Positions 9,856 through 19,582 of a DNA stretch of 41,375 nucleotides are shown in pieces. This DNA is from Hydrogenophaga sp. (lineage in GTDB: Bacteria > Pseudomonadota > Gammaproteobacteria > Burkholderiales > Burkholderiaceae_C): positions 1-41,375 of the forward strand of contig JAGKSX010000039.1 in the NCBI GenBank assembly GCA_018993155.1, read 5' to 3'. The notes beneath the pieces were generated by a model. That model had not been told where the DNA came from. It saw only the letters and a program-made list of their open reading frames with translations, and made no database searches. The position numbers were made by a program, and so were the translations under genes. The first letter of the stretch is position 1. Every line of letters starts with the position of its first letter.

Positions 9856-10532
9856 CCCCCCACCACCGCACGCGCATCAAGATCTGCGGCCTCACCCGCG
9901 AGGCGGACGTCGACACGGCCGTGCGCGCTGGCGCCGACGCCATTGGCTTCGTGCTGTACGCCCAAAGCCCGCGCCATGTGACGGCGCAGCGCGCCGGCGA
10001 ACTCGCTCGCCGCCTGCCCCCCTTCGTGACGCCGGTGCTGCTGTTCGTCAACGCGACCCCCGAACACATCCGCCAGGGCTGCGACGCGGTACCCCAGGCC
10101 CTGCTGCAGTTCCACGGCGATGAGACACCGGCCAAGTGCCAGGCCGCCGGCCGGCCCTACCTGCGCGCGGCCCGCATTCCCACTGGCCCCGCCGGGGCCG
10201 GCTTCGATCTTCTAAAATACGCTTCGGACCACTCGGCCGCCCAGGCCATCCTGCTCGACGCGCTCGTCGAGGGCTATGGCGGCGGTGGTCAATCCTTCGA
10301 CTGGACAGCCTTCCCTTGGTCACATCCACTTCTAAACGCCAGCTCTCGCCTCGTTTTGTCTGGTGGACTCACGCCTGCAAACGTGATCGATGGCATCACG
10401 CGCGTGCGGCCCTGGGCCGTTGACGTGAGCTCCGGGGTCGAAGCCGCCAAAGGCATCAAGGACCCCGACAAGATGCTCGCCTTCGTGGCCGCCGTGCGGG
10501 CGGCCGACGCGCAGACCCCCTGCCCGACCTGA
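9852..10532 (+). CDS. trpF: Phosphoribosylanthranilate isomerase
   Basis: A 226-residue stand-alone PRAI that carries out the Amadori rearrangement of N-(5'-phosphoribosyl)anthranilate in tryptophan synthesis. KICGLT at the N-terminus holds the catalytic Cys, and [14 protein letters not shown] near the C-terminus holds the catalytic Asp and the phosphate loop; the fold is a TIM barrel. In many bacteria it is fused to TrpC, but here it is separate. ATG 9852 overlaps the truA stop. A short hairpin starts at its own stop codon, 26 bases before trpB. Confidence 0.96.
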   Translation: MTPHHRTRIKICGLTREADVDTAVRAGADAIGFVLYAQSPRHVTAQRAGELARRLPPFVTPVLLFVNATPEHIRQGCDAVPQALLQFHGDETPAKCQAAGRPYLRAARIPTGPAGAGFDLLKYASDHSAAQAILLDALVEGYGGGGQSFDWTAFPWSHPLLNASSRLVLSGGLTPANVIDGITRVRPWAVDVSSGVEAAKGIKDPDKMLAFVAAVRAADAQTPCPT

Positions 10533-10549
10533 CTCCTTTCATGGGGTCA
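10530..10549 (+). other. Hairpin at the trpF stop, between trpF and trpB
   Basis: TGACTCC (10530-10536) can pair with GGGGTCA (10543-10549), seven pairs including one G-U, around a six-base loop. It includes the trpF stop codon. There is no T run, so it is not an intrinsic terminator. A role in mRNA stability or in spacing translation of trpB is possible but unproven. Confidence 0.35.
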
Positions 10550-10575
10550 GGCTGGCAGTCCCACCGAGACACCCC

Positions 10576-11847
10576 ATGCAGACGACCTACCAACAACCCG
10601 ACGCCCGCGGCCATTTCGGCATCTACGGCGGCAGCTTCGTGAGCGAGACGCTCACCCACGCGATCAACGAACTCAAGGCCGCGTACGCGAAGTACCAGCT
10701 CGACCCTGAGTTCCTGGCCGAATTCGAGAGCGAGCTGGCCCATTTCGTGGGCCGCCCCAGCCCGGTCTACCACGCCGCGCGCATGAGCCGAGAGGCCGGC
10801 GGCGCGCAGATCTTCCTGAAACGCGAAGACCTCAACCACACCGGCGCACACAAGGTGAACAACACCATCGGCCAGGCCATGCTGGCGCGCCGCATGGGCA
10901 AGCCGCGCGTCATCGCCGAAACCGGCGCCGGCCAGCACGGCGTGGCCACCGCGACCATCTGCGCGCGCTATGGCCTGGAGTGCGTGGTCTACATGGGCAG
11001 CGAGGACGTGAAGCGCCAGAGCCCCAACGTCTACCGCATGAAACTGCTGGGCGCCACCGTGGTGCCGGTGGAGTCGGGCAGCAAGACGCTCAAGGACGCC
11101 CTGAACGAGGCCATGCGCGACTGGGTGGCCAACGTCGACAACACCTTCTACATCATCGGCACCGTGGCTGGCCCGCACCCCTACCCGATGATGGTGCGCG
11201 ACTTCCAGAGCGTGATCGGCAAGGAGTGTCTGGTGCAGGTGCCCGAGATGATGGCCGCCGCCGGCTGCCGCGGCGAACAGCCCGACGCGGTGATCGCGTG
11301 CGTGGGGGGCGGCAGCAACGCCATGGGCATCTTCCATCCCTACATCCCCTATGAAGGCACCCGCCTCATCGGCGTGGAGGCCGCCGGCGAAGGCCTGGAG
11401 AGCGGCAAGCATTCGGCCTCGTTGCAAATGGGCAGCCCGGGCGTGCTGCACGGCAACCGCACCTACGTGCTGCAGGACGACAACGGCCAGGTGACCGAGA
11501 CCCACAGCATCAGCGCGGGCCTGGACTACCCCGGCGTGGGGCCGGAGCACGCTTTCCTGAAGGACATCGGCCGCGCCGAGTACGTGGGCATCACCGACAC
11601 CGAAGCGCTGGAAGCCTTCCACCACCTGTGCCGCACCGAGGGCATCATTCCCGCGCTGGAGTCCAGCCATGCCGTGGCCTACGCCCTCAAGCTGGCCAAG
11701 ACCATGAAGCCCGACCAGTCCATCCTGGTCAACCTCTCGGGCCGGGGCGACAAGGACATCGGCACCGTGGCCGACCTCTCGGGCGTCGATTTTTACGACA
11801 GACCTTCCATGCGCGGGCTCACCGTGAAGGGGGGCAACGCCAAATGA
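10576..11847 (+). CDS. trpB: Tryptophan synthase, beta chain
   Basis: The 423-residue PLP-dependent beta subunit joins indole and serine to make tryptophan. The PLP-binding Lys is residue 93 in [10 protein letters not shown]. The phosphate loop GGGSNAMG is present, as are the ETGAGQHG and [16 protein letters not shown] motifs of TrpB type 1, which works with TrpA through an indole tunnel. The gene overlaps trpA by four bases (ATGA), consistent with equal output of the two subunits. Confidence 0.98.
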   Translation: MQTTYQQPDARGHFGIYGGSFVSETLTHAINELKAAYAKYQLDPEFLAEFESELAHFVGRPSPVYHAARMSREAGGAQIFLKREDLNHTGAHKVNNTIGQAMLARRMGKPRVIAETGAGQHGVATATICARYGLECVVYMGSEDVKRQSPNVYRMKLLGATVVPVESGSKTLKDALNEAMRDWVANVDNTFYIIGTVAGPHPYPMMVRDFQSVIGKECLVQVPEMMAAAGCRGEQPDAVIACVGGGSNAMGIFHPYIPYEGTRLIGVEAAGEGLESGKHSASLQMGSPGVLHGNRTYVLQDDNGQVTETHSISAGLDYPGVGPEHAFLKDIGRAEYVGITDTEALEAFHHLCRTEGIIPALESSHAVAYALKLAKTMKPDQSILVNLSGRGDKDIGTVADLSGVDFYDRPSMRGLTVKGGNAK

Positions 11848-12653
11848 GCCGCATCGAAAACACCCTCTCCCAGCTCAAGGCCCAGGGCCGCAAGGCCTTG
11901 ATTCCTTACGTCACGGCCGGCTTCCCGTTCGCCGACATCACGCCCGACCTGATGCACGGCATGGCCGACGCCGGGGCCGACATCATCGAGCTGGGCGTTC
12001 CCTTCTCCGATCCGTCGGCCGACGGGCCCGTGATCCAGAAAGCCGGCGACCGCGCGCTGGCGCTGGGCATCGGCCTGACCCAGGTGCTGGCCATGGTGCG
12101 CAGCTTCCGCGAGCGCAACGACACCACGCCGGTGGTGCTCATGGGCTACGCCAACCCCGTGGAGCGCTACGACCAGAAGCATGGCGCGGGCGCTTTCGTG
12201 CGCGATGCCAGCCAGGCGGGCGTGGACGGCGTGCTGATCGTCGACTACCCGCCCGAGGAATGCGAGGAATTCGCCGCCTCGCTGCGCGAGCACGGCATGG
12301 ACCTGATCTTCCTGCTGGCCCCCACCTCCACCGACGAGCGCATGGCGCAGGTGGCGCGCGTGGCCAGCGGCTATGTGTACTACGTGTCGCTCAAGGGCGT
12401 CACCGGGGCTGGCACGCTGGACGTGAGTCAGGTCGAGGCCATGCTGCCCCGCATCCGCGCGCACGTGAGCGTGCCGGTGGGTGTGGGCTTCGGCATCCGC
12501 GATGCGGAGACGGCGCGGGCCATCGGCCAGACCGCCGATGCGGTGGTCATCGGCAGCAAGATCATCCAGTTGCTGGAGAACGAGCCGCACGAAAAGGTGG
12601 TGGCGGTGGCCATCCAGTTCCTTCGCACCATCCGGAAAGCGCTCGACGCATAA
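11844..12653 (+). CDS. trpA: Tryptophan synthase, alpha chain
   Basis: The 269-residue alpha subunit cleaves indole-3-glycerol phosphate to indole and glyceraldehyde 3-phosphate. The two catalytic acids are visible: Glu49 in [12 protein letters not shown] and Asp60 in PSADGPVIQ. The C-terminal phosphate-binding GVGFGIRD and the GSKII segment are intact. I chose ATG 11844 because it overlaps the trpB stop and gives the standard length; the same frame is open upstream inside trpB. accD starts 41 bases after its stop. Confidence 0.97.
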   Translation: MSRIENTLSQLKAQGRKALIPYVTAGFPFADITPDLMHGMADAGADIIELGVPFSDPSADGPVIQKAGDRALALGIGLTQVLAMVRSFRERNDTTPVVLMGYANPVERYDQKHGAGAFVRDASQAGVDGVLIVDYPPEECEEFAASLREHGMDLIFLLAPTSTDERMAQVARVASGYVYYVSLKGVTGAGTLDVSQVEAMLPRIRAHVSVPVGVGFGIRDAETARAIGQTADAVVIGSKIIQLLENEPHEKVVAVAIQFLRTIRKALDA

Positions 12654-12694
12654 TCCGCCATGGCGCCCGCTGGCGCCCCGCACGGAGAAACACC

Positions 12695-13573
12695 ATGTCC
12701 TGGCTCGAAAAACTGCTTCCCCCCAAGATCACCCCCACCGACCCGACCGAGCGCCGCAGCGTGCCCGAGGGCCTTTGGATCAAGTGCCCGAGCTGCGAAG
12801 CCGTGCTCTACAAGAACGATCTGGAAAAGAACCAGAACGTCTGCCCGCATTGCAGCCACCACCACCGCATCGGTGCGCGCGCGCGCCTCAATGCGTTCCT
12901 GGACGCCGAAGGCCGATATGAAATCGCCCAGGAAGTGCTGCCAGTGGACGCGCTCAAATTCAAGGACAGCCGAAAGTACCCGGAGCGCCTGAAAGACGCG
13001 CTGGAAACCACCGGCGAGACCGACGCACTGGTGGTCATGGGCGGCGCGGTGCACGGTGTCAGCCTGGTGGTCGCGTGTTTCGAATTCGATTTCATGGGCG
13101 GCTCCATGGGCTCGGTGGTCGGCGAGCGCTTCGTGCGCGGCGTCGAAGAAGCCATCGCGCAGAAGGTGCCTTTCATCTGCTTCACCGCCACGGGCGGCGC
13201 GCGCATGCAGGAAGGCCTGCTTTCGCTCATGCAGATGGCCAAGACCAACGCGGCGCTGACGCGCCTGGCCAAGAAGGGCCTGCCCTACATCAGCGTGCTG
13301 ACCGACCCGACCATGGGCGGGGTGAGCGCGGGCTTTGCCTTCGTGGGCGATGTGGTGATCGCCGAGCCCCGGGCGCTGATCGGCTTTGCCGGCCCGCGCG
13401 TGATCGAGAACACCGTGCGCGTGAAGCTGCCCGAAGGTTTCCAGCGCGCCGAGTTCCTGCAGACCAAGGGCGCGGTGGACTTCATCTGCGACCGGCGCGA
13501 ACTGCGCGCCACCATCGCCAACACCCTGGCCATGCTGCAGCGCCAGAGCGCCGACGCGGTGGTCGACGATTGA
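12695..13573 (+). CDS. accD: Acetyl-CoA carboxylase, carboxyltransferase beta subunit
   Basis: A 292-residue AccD. With AccA it transfers carboxyl from carboxybiotin to acetyl-CoA to make malonyl-CoA, the first committed step of fatty acid synthesis. The N-terminal zinc ribbon has Cys31, Cys34, Cys50 and Cys53 (CPSC and CPHC). The crotonase-like core follows, with [21 protein letters not shown] and [12 protein letters not shown] 12695 has GGAG (12684-12687) as ribosome site. Position after trpA is usual in proteobacteria. Its TGA overlaps the probable TTG start of the next gene. Confidence 0.97.
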   Translation: MSWLEKLLPPKITPTDPTERRSVPEGLWIKCPSCEAVLYKNDLEKNQNVCPHCSHHHRIGARARLNAFLDAEGRYEIAQEVLPVDALKFKDSRKYPERLKDALETTGETDALVVMGGAVHGVSLVVACFEFDFMGGSMGSVVGERFVRGVEEAIAQKVPFICFTATGGARMQEGLLSLMQMAKTNAALTRLAKKGLPYISVLTDPTMGGVSAGFAFVGDVVIAEPRALIGFAGPRVIENTVRVKLPEGFQRAEFLQTKGAVDFICDRRELRATIANTLAMLQRQSADAVVDD

Positions 13574-14253
13574 GTTCCACCTCCGGGGCTGCCGAGGCGC
13601 TCACGCTGTCGCAGCTCCCGCTGTTCCCGTTGCAGACGGTTCTGTACCCCGGCGGCTGGCTTCCTCTGCGCATCTTCGAGGTGCGTTACCTCGACATGAT
13701 CGGCCGCTGCCACAAGGCCGGCGCGCCCTTTGGCGTGGTCTGCCTGAGCGAAGGGAGCGAGGTGCGGCGCCTTGACCCCGAGGCGCCGCCCGGCGGCGAT
13801 GGTTTTGCGAAAGAGGTGTTCCACCCCGTGGGCACGCTGGCGCAGATTGAAAGCCTGGAACGGCCACAACCCGGCCTGATGATGATCCGCTGCCGTGGCC
13901 TGCGGCGGTTCCACGTGCAGCGCCGCAGCCAGCTGCCCCATGGCCTGTGGGTGGCCGATGTGCGACTCGACGAGCTGGAGGCTGCAGTGCCCGTGCCGGA
14001 ACACCTGGCCCACACCCGCGACGGCCTGCAGCACTTGCTGCAGAACCTGCAGGAGCGCGACCCGGACAGCCTGGAGCAGTTGCCGCTGCAGCCGCCCTAC
14101 CAGTGGGATGACAGCGGCTGGGTGGCCAACCGCTGGGCCGAGTTGCTGCCCGCGCCGGCAGAGCTCAAACAGCGCCTGATGGCGCTGGACAATCCATTGT
14201 TGCGCCTGGAACTGGTGTCGGACCTGCTGGACAAGCTGGGCCTGAACCGCTGA
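13570..14253 (+). CDS. Stand-alone LON substrate-binding-domain protein
   Basis: A protein of about 227 residues related to the N-terminal (substrate-binding) domain of Lon protease. It has no ATPase or protease domain. The opening [32 protein letters not shown] is the classic start of this domain, followed by a beta-rich part and a helical C-terminal part. Biochemical function is not known; adaptor or substrate-recognition roles are inference. The probable start is TTG 13570, which overlaps the accD TGA (TTGA), implying coupling. No ATG or GTG is suitably placed. The long upstream open frame inside accD is a shadow. Its stop abuts the nagZ stop with no gap. Confidence 0.82.
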   Translation: MSSTSGAAEALTLSQLPLFPLQTVLYPGGWLPLRIFEVRYLDMIGRCHKAGAPFGVVCLSEGSEVRRLDPEAPPGGDGFAKEVFHPVGTLAQIESLERPQPGLMMIRCRGLRRFHVQRRSQLPHGLWVADVRLDELEAAVPVPEHLAHTRDGLQHLLQNLQERDPDSLEQLPLQPPYQWDDSGWVANRWAELLPAPAELKQRLMALDNPLLRLELVSDLLDKLGLNR

Positions 14254-15354
14254 TCAGCCCGGCAGCAGCGACAGTGCCTGCATGTAGCGCTCGCTGACCA
14301 TCAGCGTGTCCCAATCGGGGGCGGCCACGCGGGGCAGCAACGCGAGCCGACGTTCTTCGCTCGCCGCGCTGGGCTGCCAGCGACCTTCTATCACCGCCTG
14401 AGAGAGCGCGTCGATCGCCTCGTCGATCGGGGCGCCACCGTCCACCACCGACTGGTTGCAGAGCAGCACCATGTCCCCCCCGGCCGTGAGCGCGGCCAGC
14501 GCGGCTTCGGTGAAGCTCACTTCACGGCCACCGATCTGCCGCGCCGCAGCCATGCTGAGGTCGTCGCTGAAAATGGCGCCGGTGAAGCCGAGGCGGCGCC
14601 GCAGGACGTCCTGCAGCCAGCGCGGCGAGAAGCCGGCGGGGCGGTTGTCGACCTTGGGGTAGATCACGTGCGCGGGCATCACGGCCTGCAGGCTGGCCGA
14701 GAGCCAGCCGTAGGGGGCGGCGTCCTCGGCCAAGATGGCCTTGAGGCTGCGCCGGTCCACCGGGATCGCGAGGTGCGAGTCGGCCTTGACGAAACCATGG
14801 CCGGGGAAGTGTTTGCCGCAATGGCCCATGCCGCTCTGCAGCAGGCCGTGCATCAGGCCTTGCGCCAGCACAGTGACCAGGCGCGGATCACGACCGAAGG
14901 CGCGGTCGCCGATCACCGAGCTCTCACCGTAATCCAGATCGAGCACCGGCGCAAAAGTGAGGTCCACGCCGCAGGCACGCAGTTCGGCACCCAGCACGAA
15001 GCCGGCCGCGGTCGCGGCATTGCTCGCCTGCAGGGCCGCCGCGCCAGCAGGTTCGCCGGCCTTGGGGCCGCGCAGCCACATCTGGCCCAAGGTGGCCATG
15101 GCGGGCAGGTGGGTGAAACCGTCGGTGCGGAAGCGCTGCACGCGGCCACCCTCGTGGTCCACGGCGATCAGCAGGTCGTGCCGCACGGCCTTGATCTGGC
15201 GGCACAGCGCGGTGAGCTGGGCCCGGTTCTGCCAGTTGCGGCCGAACAGAATGACGCCGCCGACCAGGGGATGGGCCAGGCGCTGGCGGTCCGCCGTGGT
15301 CAGGCTGTGGCCGGCCACGTCGATGATGAGGGGAGCGTGAGGGCGAGGGTTCAT
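14254..15354 (-). CDS. nagZ: Beta-N-acetylhexosaminidase (glycoside hydrolase family 3)
   Basis: A 366-residue cytoplasmic NagZ that removes N-acetylglucosamine from anhydromuropeptides during peptidoglycan recycling; in several bacteria its product pool affects beta-lactamase induction. Family GH3 features: IAVDHEGGRVQR near residue 65, the KHFPGHG loop with the catalytic His about 170-180, and the nucleophile Asp in FSDDLSM. The compact one-domain length fits proteobacterial NagZ. It is the last gene of the long minus-strand run; acpS ends 19 bases upstream of its start. Confidence 0.96.
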   Translation of the reverse strand: MNPRPHAPLIIDVAGHSLTTADRQRLAHPLVGGVILFGRNWQNRAQLTALCRQIKAVRHDLLIAVDHEGGRVQRFRTDGFTHLPAMATLGQMWLRGPKAGEPAGAAALQASNAATAAGFVLGAELRACGVDLTFAPVLDLDYGESSVIGDRAFGRDPRLVTVLAQGLMHGLLQSGMGHCGKHFPGHGFVKADSHLAIPVDRRSLKAILAEDAAPYGWLSASLQAVMPAHVIYPKVDNRPAGFSPRWLQDVLRRRLGFTGAIFSDDLSMAAARQIGGREVSFTEAALAALTAGGDMVLLCNQSVVDGGAPIDEAIDALSQAVIEGRWQPSAASEERRLALLPRVAAPDWDTLMVSERYMQALSLLPG

Positions 15355-15373
15355 GGAAACAGTTTCGGGAAAG

Positions 15374-15766
15374 TCAGTCTCGCTCCACCACCACGAAGCT
15401 GGCGGCGTAGTCGGTCTCGTCGGTCACGGTCACATGCGCCCTCAGGCCCTGCGCCTCGAACCAGGTCTTCAGATCCCCGTGCAGGACGATCACGGGCTGG
15501 CCGCTGGGCAGGTTGTTGATCTCGCAGCACCGCCAGGTCATGGGCAGGCGCATGCCCATGCCCACTGCCTTGGAAAACGCCTCCTTGGCGGAGAAGCGGG
15601 TGGCCAGGTAGCGCAGGCCGCGTTGCGGCCAACGCGCGCTGCGTTTTTGCCAGACGACGAACTCGGCGTCGGTCAGCACCTTGCGCACGAAGCGCTCGCC
15701 CTGGCGCTGCAGCACGGCTTCGATGCGCCGGATGTCGCAGATGTCGGTGCCGATGCCGTAGATCAT
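15374..15766 (-). CDS. acpS: Holo-[acyl-carrier-protein] synthase
   Basis: A 130-residue AcpS, which transfers 4'-phosphopantetheine from CoA to the serine of apo-ACP. The Mg-binding Asp8 lies in [13 protein letters not shown] and Glu62 in [10 protein letters not shown]. Its substrate ACP is encoded at 28781-29020 in this window. The start at 15766 overlaps the pdxJ stop by four bases and gives the correct family N-terminus. The same frame is open much further upstream inside pdxJ but is not coding there. Confidence 0.95.
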   Translation of the reverse strand: MIYGIGTDICDIRRIEAVLQRQGERFVRKVLTDAEFVVWQKRSARWPQRGLRYLATRFSAKEAFSKAVGMGMRLPMTWRCCEINNLPSGQPVIVLHGDLKTWFEAQGLRAHVTVTDETDYAASFVVVERD

Positions 15767-16536
15767 GGCGCGAAGGCGTCGGCGATGCAGCGGTTGTAGT
15801 CGGCGATGGTGGCGCTGTAGCCCAGTTCCAGCGCGTCCGCGATGAGGGCATGACCGATGGACACCTCGCTCACCCCTGGCACCGTGCGCAGGAAGGCCGT
15901 GAGGTTGTCGCGGTTCAGGTCGTGCCCGGCGTTCACCCCCAGGCCGGCGTCCAGCGCGGCCTGCGCGGCCGCCTGGAAGCGCTGCAATTGCGCCTCGCGC
16001 TGCGGCGTGTGCCAGGCGGCCGCATAGGGCTCCGTGTAGAGCTCCACACGGTCGGCCCCCACCGCCTTCGCACCAGCCATCTGGTCGGGCTCGGCGTCCA
16101 TGAACAGGCTCACGCGCACGCCGAGTGCCCGGGCCTCGTCGATCAGCGGGCGCAGGCGCTCGGCGTCGGTCGGGAAGCTCCAGCCATGGTCGCTGGTGAA
16201 CTGGCCTTCGCTGTCGGGCACGAAGGTGACCTGCCGCGGCCGCAGCTCGCGCACGAAACCCATGAGGTTGTGGAACGGGTTGCCTTCGATGTTGAACTCG
16301 CGGTCGGGCCAGGCCTTGAGCAGCTCGGCGAGCTCGTGCACGTCGTGCGTGCGGATGTGGCGCTCGTCGGGCCGCGGGTGCACGGTGATGCCGTGCGCGC
16401 CGGCCTGCAGGCACAGCGTGGCCGCGCGCGTGACCGAGGGAATGCCCAGGTGGCGGGTGTTGCGCACCAGGGCCACCTTGTTGAGGTTCACCGACAAGGC
16501 GGTGGTCGGGTGCGGGGATCGGGAGGCCACGGTCAT
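15763..16536 (-). CDS. pdxJ: Pyridoxine 5'-phosphate synthase
   Basis: A 257-residue PdxJ, a TIM-barrel enzyme that condenses 1-deoxyxylulose 5-phosphate with 3-amino-1-hydroxyacetone phosphate in the DXP-dependent vitamin B6 pathway. Motifs: [29 protein letters not shown], the catalytic Glu in FNIEGNP and the His in VNAGHDLN. Start 16536 (MTVASRS) overlaps the recO stop by four bases. An upstream extension of the frame into recO is not supported. The recO-pdxJ-acpS order is the conserved proteobacterial arrangement. Confidence 0.96.
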   Translation of the reverse strand: MTVASRSPHPTTALSVNLNKVALVRNTRHLGIPSVTRAATLCLQAGAHGITVHPRPDERHIRTHDVHELAELLKAWPDREFNIEGNPFHNLMGFVRELRPRQVTFVPDSEGQFTSDHGWSFPTDAERLRPLIDEARALGVRVSLFMDAEPDQMAGAKAVGADRVELYTEPYAAAWHTPQREAQLQRFQAAAQAALDAGLGVNAGHDLNRDNLTAFLRTVPGVSEVSIGHALIADALELGYSATIADYNRCIADAFAP

Positions 16537-17345
16537 GGTGAGGTCGCGGTGGGGAAGTTCTCTGGGGAGGCGCCCGAATCCGACGGCGTTCGCGGCCGGG
16601 TCATGGCTTGCACGTCGAGCATCAGCTGGCGGGTCTTGAACACGCGCACACCGCAATGGTAGTGCAGCAGGTTGCGCAGGGGCACGCGCACGGCCTGCAG
16701 GCAGGCCGCGCAGGCGCGCAACGTGGGAACGAACGGTGCGGGCTCGTCCATGGCAGCCTGCAGGTCGAGCCACTGCTCGCCGGCGAGGGCCTGGCCATCA
16801 TCGTCCTGCGCGGACACCAACCCACTCTCGGGCACCAGCACATAGCGGCGCAAGGGGTCCAGGTCGGTCAGCGTGCTGCTCTCCTGGGCCAGATCGGGCA
16901 GCAGGCCCACATCGCGCAACAGCAGCAGCTCGAATGCCCGCAGGATGAGCGGTTGCGCATCGCTTTTCTCCGCCAGCAGTTGCACCGCCGTGGTGAAGTG
17001 GTCGAACAAGCGCTCGTGGGGGTCGTCGCGCGCGAGCAGGCGCATGAGCAGCTCGTTCATATAGCTGCCCGAAATCAGCGCCTCGCCTGTGGGCATGACG
17101 TGCCCGCCCTGCCAGTGCGCTGCCTTGAGCGTGCGCACCTCGGCGTCGCCGCTCCAGGACACCTGCAGGGGCTGCAACGGCAGCAGCACGGGGCGGAACT
17201 GGGAGGTGGGCCGCTTCACGCCCTTGGCCACCAGGGCGATGCGGCCATGGTGGCGCGTGAAGACCTCGAGCACCAGGCTGGTCTCACTCCAGTCGTAGCG
17301 GTGCAGCACGAAAGCGGGTTCGTCGGAGAAGCGTTTCAGGGCCAT
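16533..17345 (-). CDS. recO: DNA repair protein RecO
   Basis: A 270-residue RecO, which with RecR loads RecA on SSB-coated DNA in the RecF pathway. The N-terminal OB fold is seen as [21 protein letters not shown] and [13 protein letters not shown], followed by the helical domain. A CxxC pair (CAACLQ) begins the C-terminal part, which ends with a less conserved Ser/Pro-rich tail. It lies 45 bases after era, its usual neighbour, and overlaps pdxJ. Confidence 0.93.
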   Translation of the reverse strand: MALKRFSDEPAFVLHRYDWSETSLVLEVFTRHHGRIALVAKGVKRPTSQFRPVLLPLQPLQVSWSGDAEVRTLKAAHWQGGHVMPTGEALISGSYMNELLMRLLARDDPHERLFDHFTTAVQLLAEKSDAQPLILRAFELLLLRDVGLLPDLAQESSTLTDLDPLRRYVLVPESGLVSAQDDDGQALAGEQWLDLQAAMDEPAPFVPTLRACAACLQAVRVPLRNLLHYHCGVRVFKTRQLMLDVQAMTRPRTPSDSGASPENFPTATSP

Positions 17346-17390
17346 GCCGTGTGGCCTCGTGTGCCGGTCGGATGTCCAGCAGCCGCTGGC

Positions 17391-18419
17391 TTACTCGTAG
17401 CCGAACGAGCGCACGCGAGCGTCGTCGTCCGCCCAACCCGAGCGCACCTTCACCCAGAGCTCCAGGAACACCTTGCAATCCCAGAGCTTCTCCAGTTCCT
17501 GCCGGGCCTCGGTGCCGATGCGCTTGAGCTTCTCGCCCTTCTCGCCGATCACCATGCCCTTGTGCCCCTCACGCTCGACCACGATGGTGGCGGCGATGCG
17601 CTTGAGCGTGCCCTCCTCCTCGAACTTGTCGATGATGACCGTGGAGGTGTAGGGCAACTCGTCGCCGGTCAGGCGGAACAGTTTTTCGCGCACCATCTCG
17701 CTCGCCATGAAGCGCTCGCTGCGGTCCGTCAAGTCGTCCGGATCGTGCATCCAGGGTTGCTGCGGCAGGTATTTCTCGCAGATCGAGAACAGGCGCTGGA
17801 TGTCCTTGGGCGCCTTGGCCGACATGGGCACGAACTCGGCGAACGGATGGCGCTCCTGCATGGAGCGCAGCCAGGGCGCCAGATCACCGCGGCGGTGCAC
17901 AAGGTCAAACTTGTTCGCCACCAGCATCACCGGCACGTTGGCGGGCAACAGCGAGAGCACCTTGGCATCGGCCAGGTTGAAATGCCCGGCTTCGACGACA
18001 AAGAGAATCAGGTCGACATCGTTCACCGCGCCCAGCACGGTCTTGTTCAAAGCGCGGTTGAGCGCGTTGCCGTGGCGGGTCTGGAAACCCGGCGTGTCCA
18101 CGAACACGAACTGCGTGGGGCCGACGGTGCGCATGCCGGTGATGCGGTGGCGCGTGGTCTGCGCCTTGCGCGAGGTGATGCTCACCTTCTGGCCGACCAG
18201 CGCATTGAGCAAGGTGGACTTGCCCACATTGGGCTTGCCGACGATGGCGACATAACCACAGCGTTGCTCCGCCGGGTCCACGGGTTCCGCCGCTGGTGGT
18301 TCATCCGCCACCGGATCACGGGTTGGAGCGGCGGCGTCGGCCGTGTCTTTGCCCAGGACCCTGGCCAGCATGGCGTCCAGATCGGGGTTGGAGGAAGGGG
18401 GGGTGGCAGGGGCGGACAT
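17391..18419 (-). CDS. era: GTPase Era
   Basis: A 342-residue Era, the KH-domain GTPase that binds the 3' end of 16S rRNA and helps assemble the 30S subunit. G1 is GKPNVGKST at 61-69. The G3 motif DTPGF and G4 NKFD follow, and the C-terminal KH domain contains [13 protein letters not shown]. The N-terminus carries about 50 extra residues, rich in Ala, Pro and Asp, compared with E. coli Era (about 301 residues). No later Met gives the standard start, so the extension appears real. It lies three bases after rnc, a classic coupled pair. Confidence 0.96.
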   Translation of the reverse strand: MSAPATPPSSNPDLDAMLARVLGKDTADAAAPTRDPVADEPPAAEPVDPAEQRCGYVAIVGKPNVGKSTLLNALVGQKVSITSRKAQTTRHRITGMRTVGPTQFVFVDTPGFQTRHGNALNRALNKTVLGAVNDVDLILFVVEAGHFNLADAKVLSLLPANVPVMLVANKFDLVHRRGDLAPWLRSMQERHPFAEFVPMSAKAPKDIQRLFSICEKYLPQQPWMHDPDDLTDRSERFMASEMVREKLFRLTGDELPYTSTVIIDKFEEEGTLKRIAATIVVEREGHKGMVIGEKGEKLKRIGTEARQELEKLWDCKVFLELWVKVRSGWADDDARVRSFGYE

Positions 18420-18422
18420 GGA

Positions 18423-19160
18423 TCAGGAAGGCTGGGTGGTGCGGCTCACCACGGGGGACTCGGTGGGCGCAGCGGCGGCGCCCGGGCTGGCGGTCAGGTG
18501 CTGCAACATGGCCGCGGCGGCGGCCTGCTCGCCCGCACGGCGGGAGGCGCCAATGCCGCGCTCGCTGCGGCCAGTTTCCGTCACGGTGCACTCCACATCA
18601 AAGGTCTGCTTGTGCGCTTCGCCGAGCGTGGCCACGACGCGGTAGACCGGGAGTTTCATTTTGCGCGCCTGCAGCCACTCCTGCAATTCGGTTTTGGGAT
18701 CCTTGCCCATCGCACTCATCTGGGCGCTGAGTTCAACCCCGCTGTAGAGCCGGTGCACCAGCGCCGCGGCGACTTCGAAGCCGGCGTCGAGGTAGACGGC
18801 ACCGATCACGGCCTCCAGGGCATCGGCCAGGATCGAGGGTCGCTTGTGCCCACCCGAGCGCTTTTCGCCATCGCCCAGGCGCAGGCAGGCCGAAAGCCCC
18901 AGACTGGAAGCGATCTGGAACAGGGTGTCCTGTTTGACCAGGTTGGCGCGCACCCGGGACAGGTCGCCTTCGGGCAGCTGGTTGAGCTTCTCGAACAGCA
19001 GGCCGGAAATCGCCAGGCTCAGCACCGAGTCCCCCAGAAACTCCAGGCGTTCGTTGTGATCGGCGGTGAAGCTGCGGTGGGTCAGCGCGCGCTCGAGCAG
19101 GCGCGGGTTGGCAAACGGGTGTTGAAGGCGCTTCTGCAGCGCCAGCAGTTCGGGGCTCAA
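18423..19160 (-). CDS. rnc: Ribonuclease III
   Basis: A 245-residue RNase III, the Mg-dependent double-strand-specific endonuclease used in rRNA processing and mRNA turnover. The signature NERLEFLGDSVL with the catalytic acids is at about residues 36-47. A second acid lies in DALEAVIGAVYLDAG. The double-stranded RNA-binding domain starts near DPKTELQEWLQ and ends AGEQAAAAAMLQHL. An Ala/Pro/Thr-rich tail follows. Order lepB-DUF4845-rnc-era is conserved in betaproteobacteria. Confidence 0.97.
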   Translation of the reverse strand: MSPELLALQKRLQHPFANPRLLERALTHRSFTADHNERLEFLGDSVLSLAISGLLFEKLNQLPEGDLSRVRANLVKQDTLFQIASSLGLSACLRLGDGEKRSGGHKRPSILADALEAVIGAVYLDAGFEVAAALVHRLYSGVELSAQMSAMGKDPKTELQEWLQARKMKLPVYRVVATLGEAHKQTFDVECTVTETGRSERGIGASRRAGEQAAAAAMLQHLTASPGAAAAPTESPVVSRTTQPS

Positions 19161-19203
19161 TGGGACCAGCGCCCGCCGGGACGCTGCCGGTCCGTCGTGT
19201 TCT

Positions 19204-19551
19204 TCACTTCGAGCGACCTTCGTATTTCATCACCAGGTGCGCCGGCCCCACCAGGGGGATTTCGCGCGCGTAAGCGAAGGAGACCACGACGCGATCGCCC
19301 TCCTTGCCCACCGTGAGGTCCTTGCCAGCCACGGCGCGGATGTCGTCGATCTGCGCCGCCTTGTCGAAGATGCTGCGCACCTCGGCCACCGTGCTGCCAG
19401 CGGCGGCCTTGTCCACGGCCTTCTTCACGGCGAGGTACTCGATGTAGGTGGGAGCCACCTGCGCGAGGATGACACCCGTGTACGCCAGCAAGACACCGAC
19501 GATGAGCAGGCCGAAAAAGGTCAAACCCCGTTGTTGTCGCTTCAGCTTCAT
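19204..19551 (-). CDS. DUF4845 single-span membrane protein
   Basis: A 115-residue protein of the uncharacterised DUF4845 family, found between lepB and rnc in many beta- and gammaproteobacteria. One N-terminal hydrophobic span (about residues 10-31) follows a basic stretch MKLKRQQRG; the rest is predicted to be outside the cytoplasm. The junction RG-LTFFGLLIVGVL resembles a type IV prepilin leader, although position +5 is Gly and not the usual Glu. No enzyme motif is present. The genes around it suggest a link to protein export or the membrane, but no function is established. Confidence 0.85.
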   Translation of the reverse strand: MKLKRQQRGLTFFGLLIVGVLLAYTGVILAQVAPTYIEYLAVKKAVDKAAAGSTVAEVRSIFDKAAQIDDIRAVAGKDLTVGKEGDRVVVSFAYAREIPLVGPAHLVMKYEGRSK

Positions 19552-19582
19552 GTGTTCATCCCCTTGAAACCAACCAGCAGGC

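Noticed and set aside
10213-10218. TAAAAT box inside trpF as a promoter for trpBA
   Set aside because: The -35 region is pure GC and the codons encode the conserved LLKYA stretch; trpB follows closely and needs no separate promoter.
16608-19316. 902-codon open frame on the + strand
   Set aside because: It lies antisense to recO, era and rnc. Long antisense frames are common in GC-rich DNA, and it has no domain.
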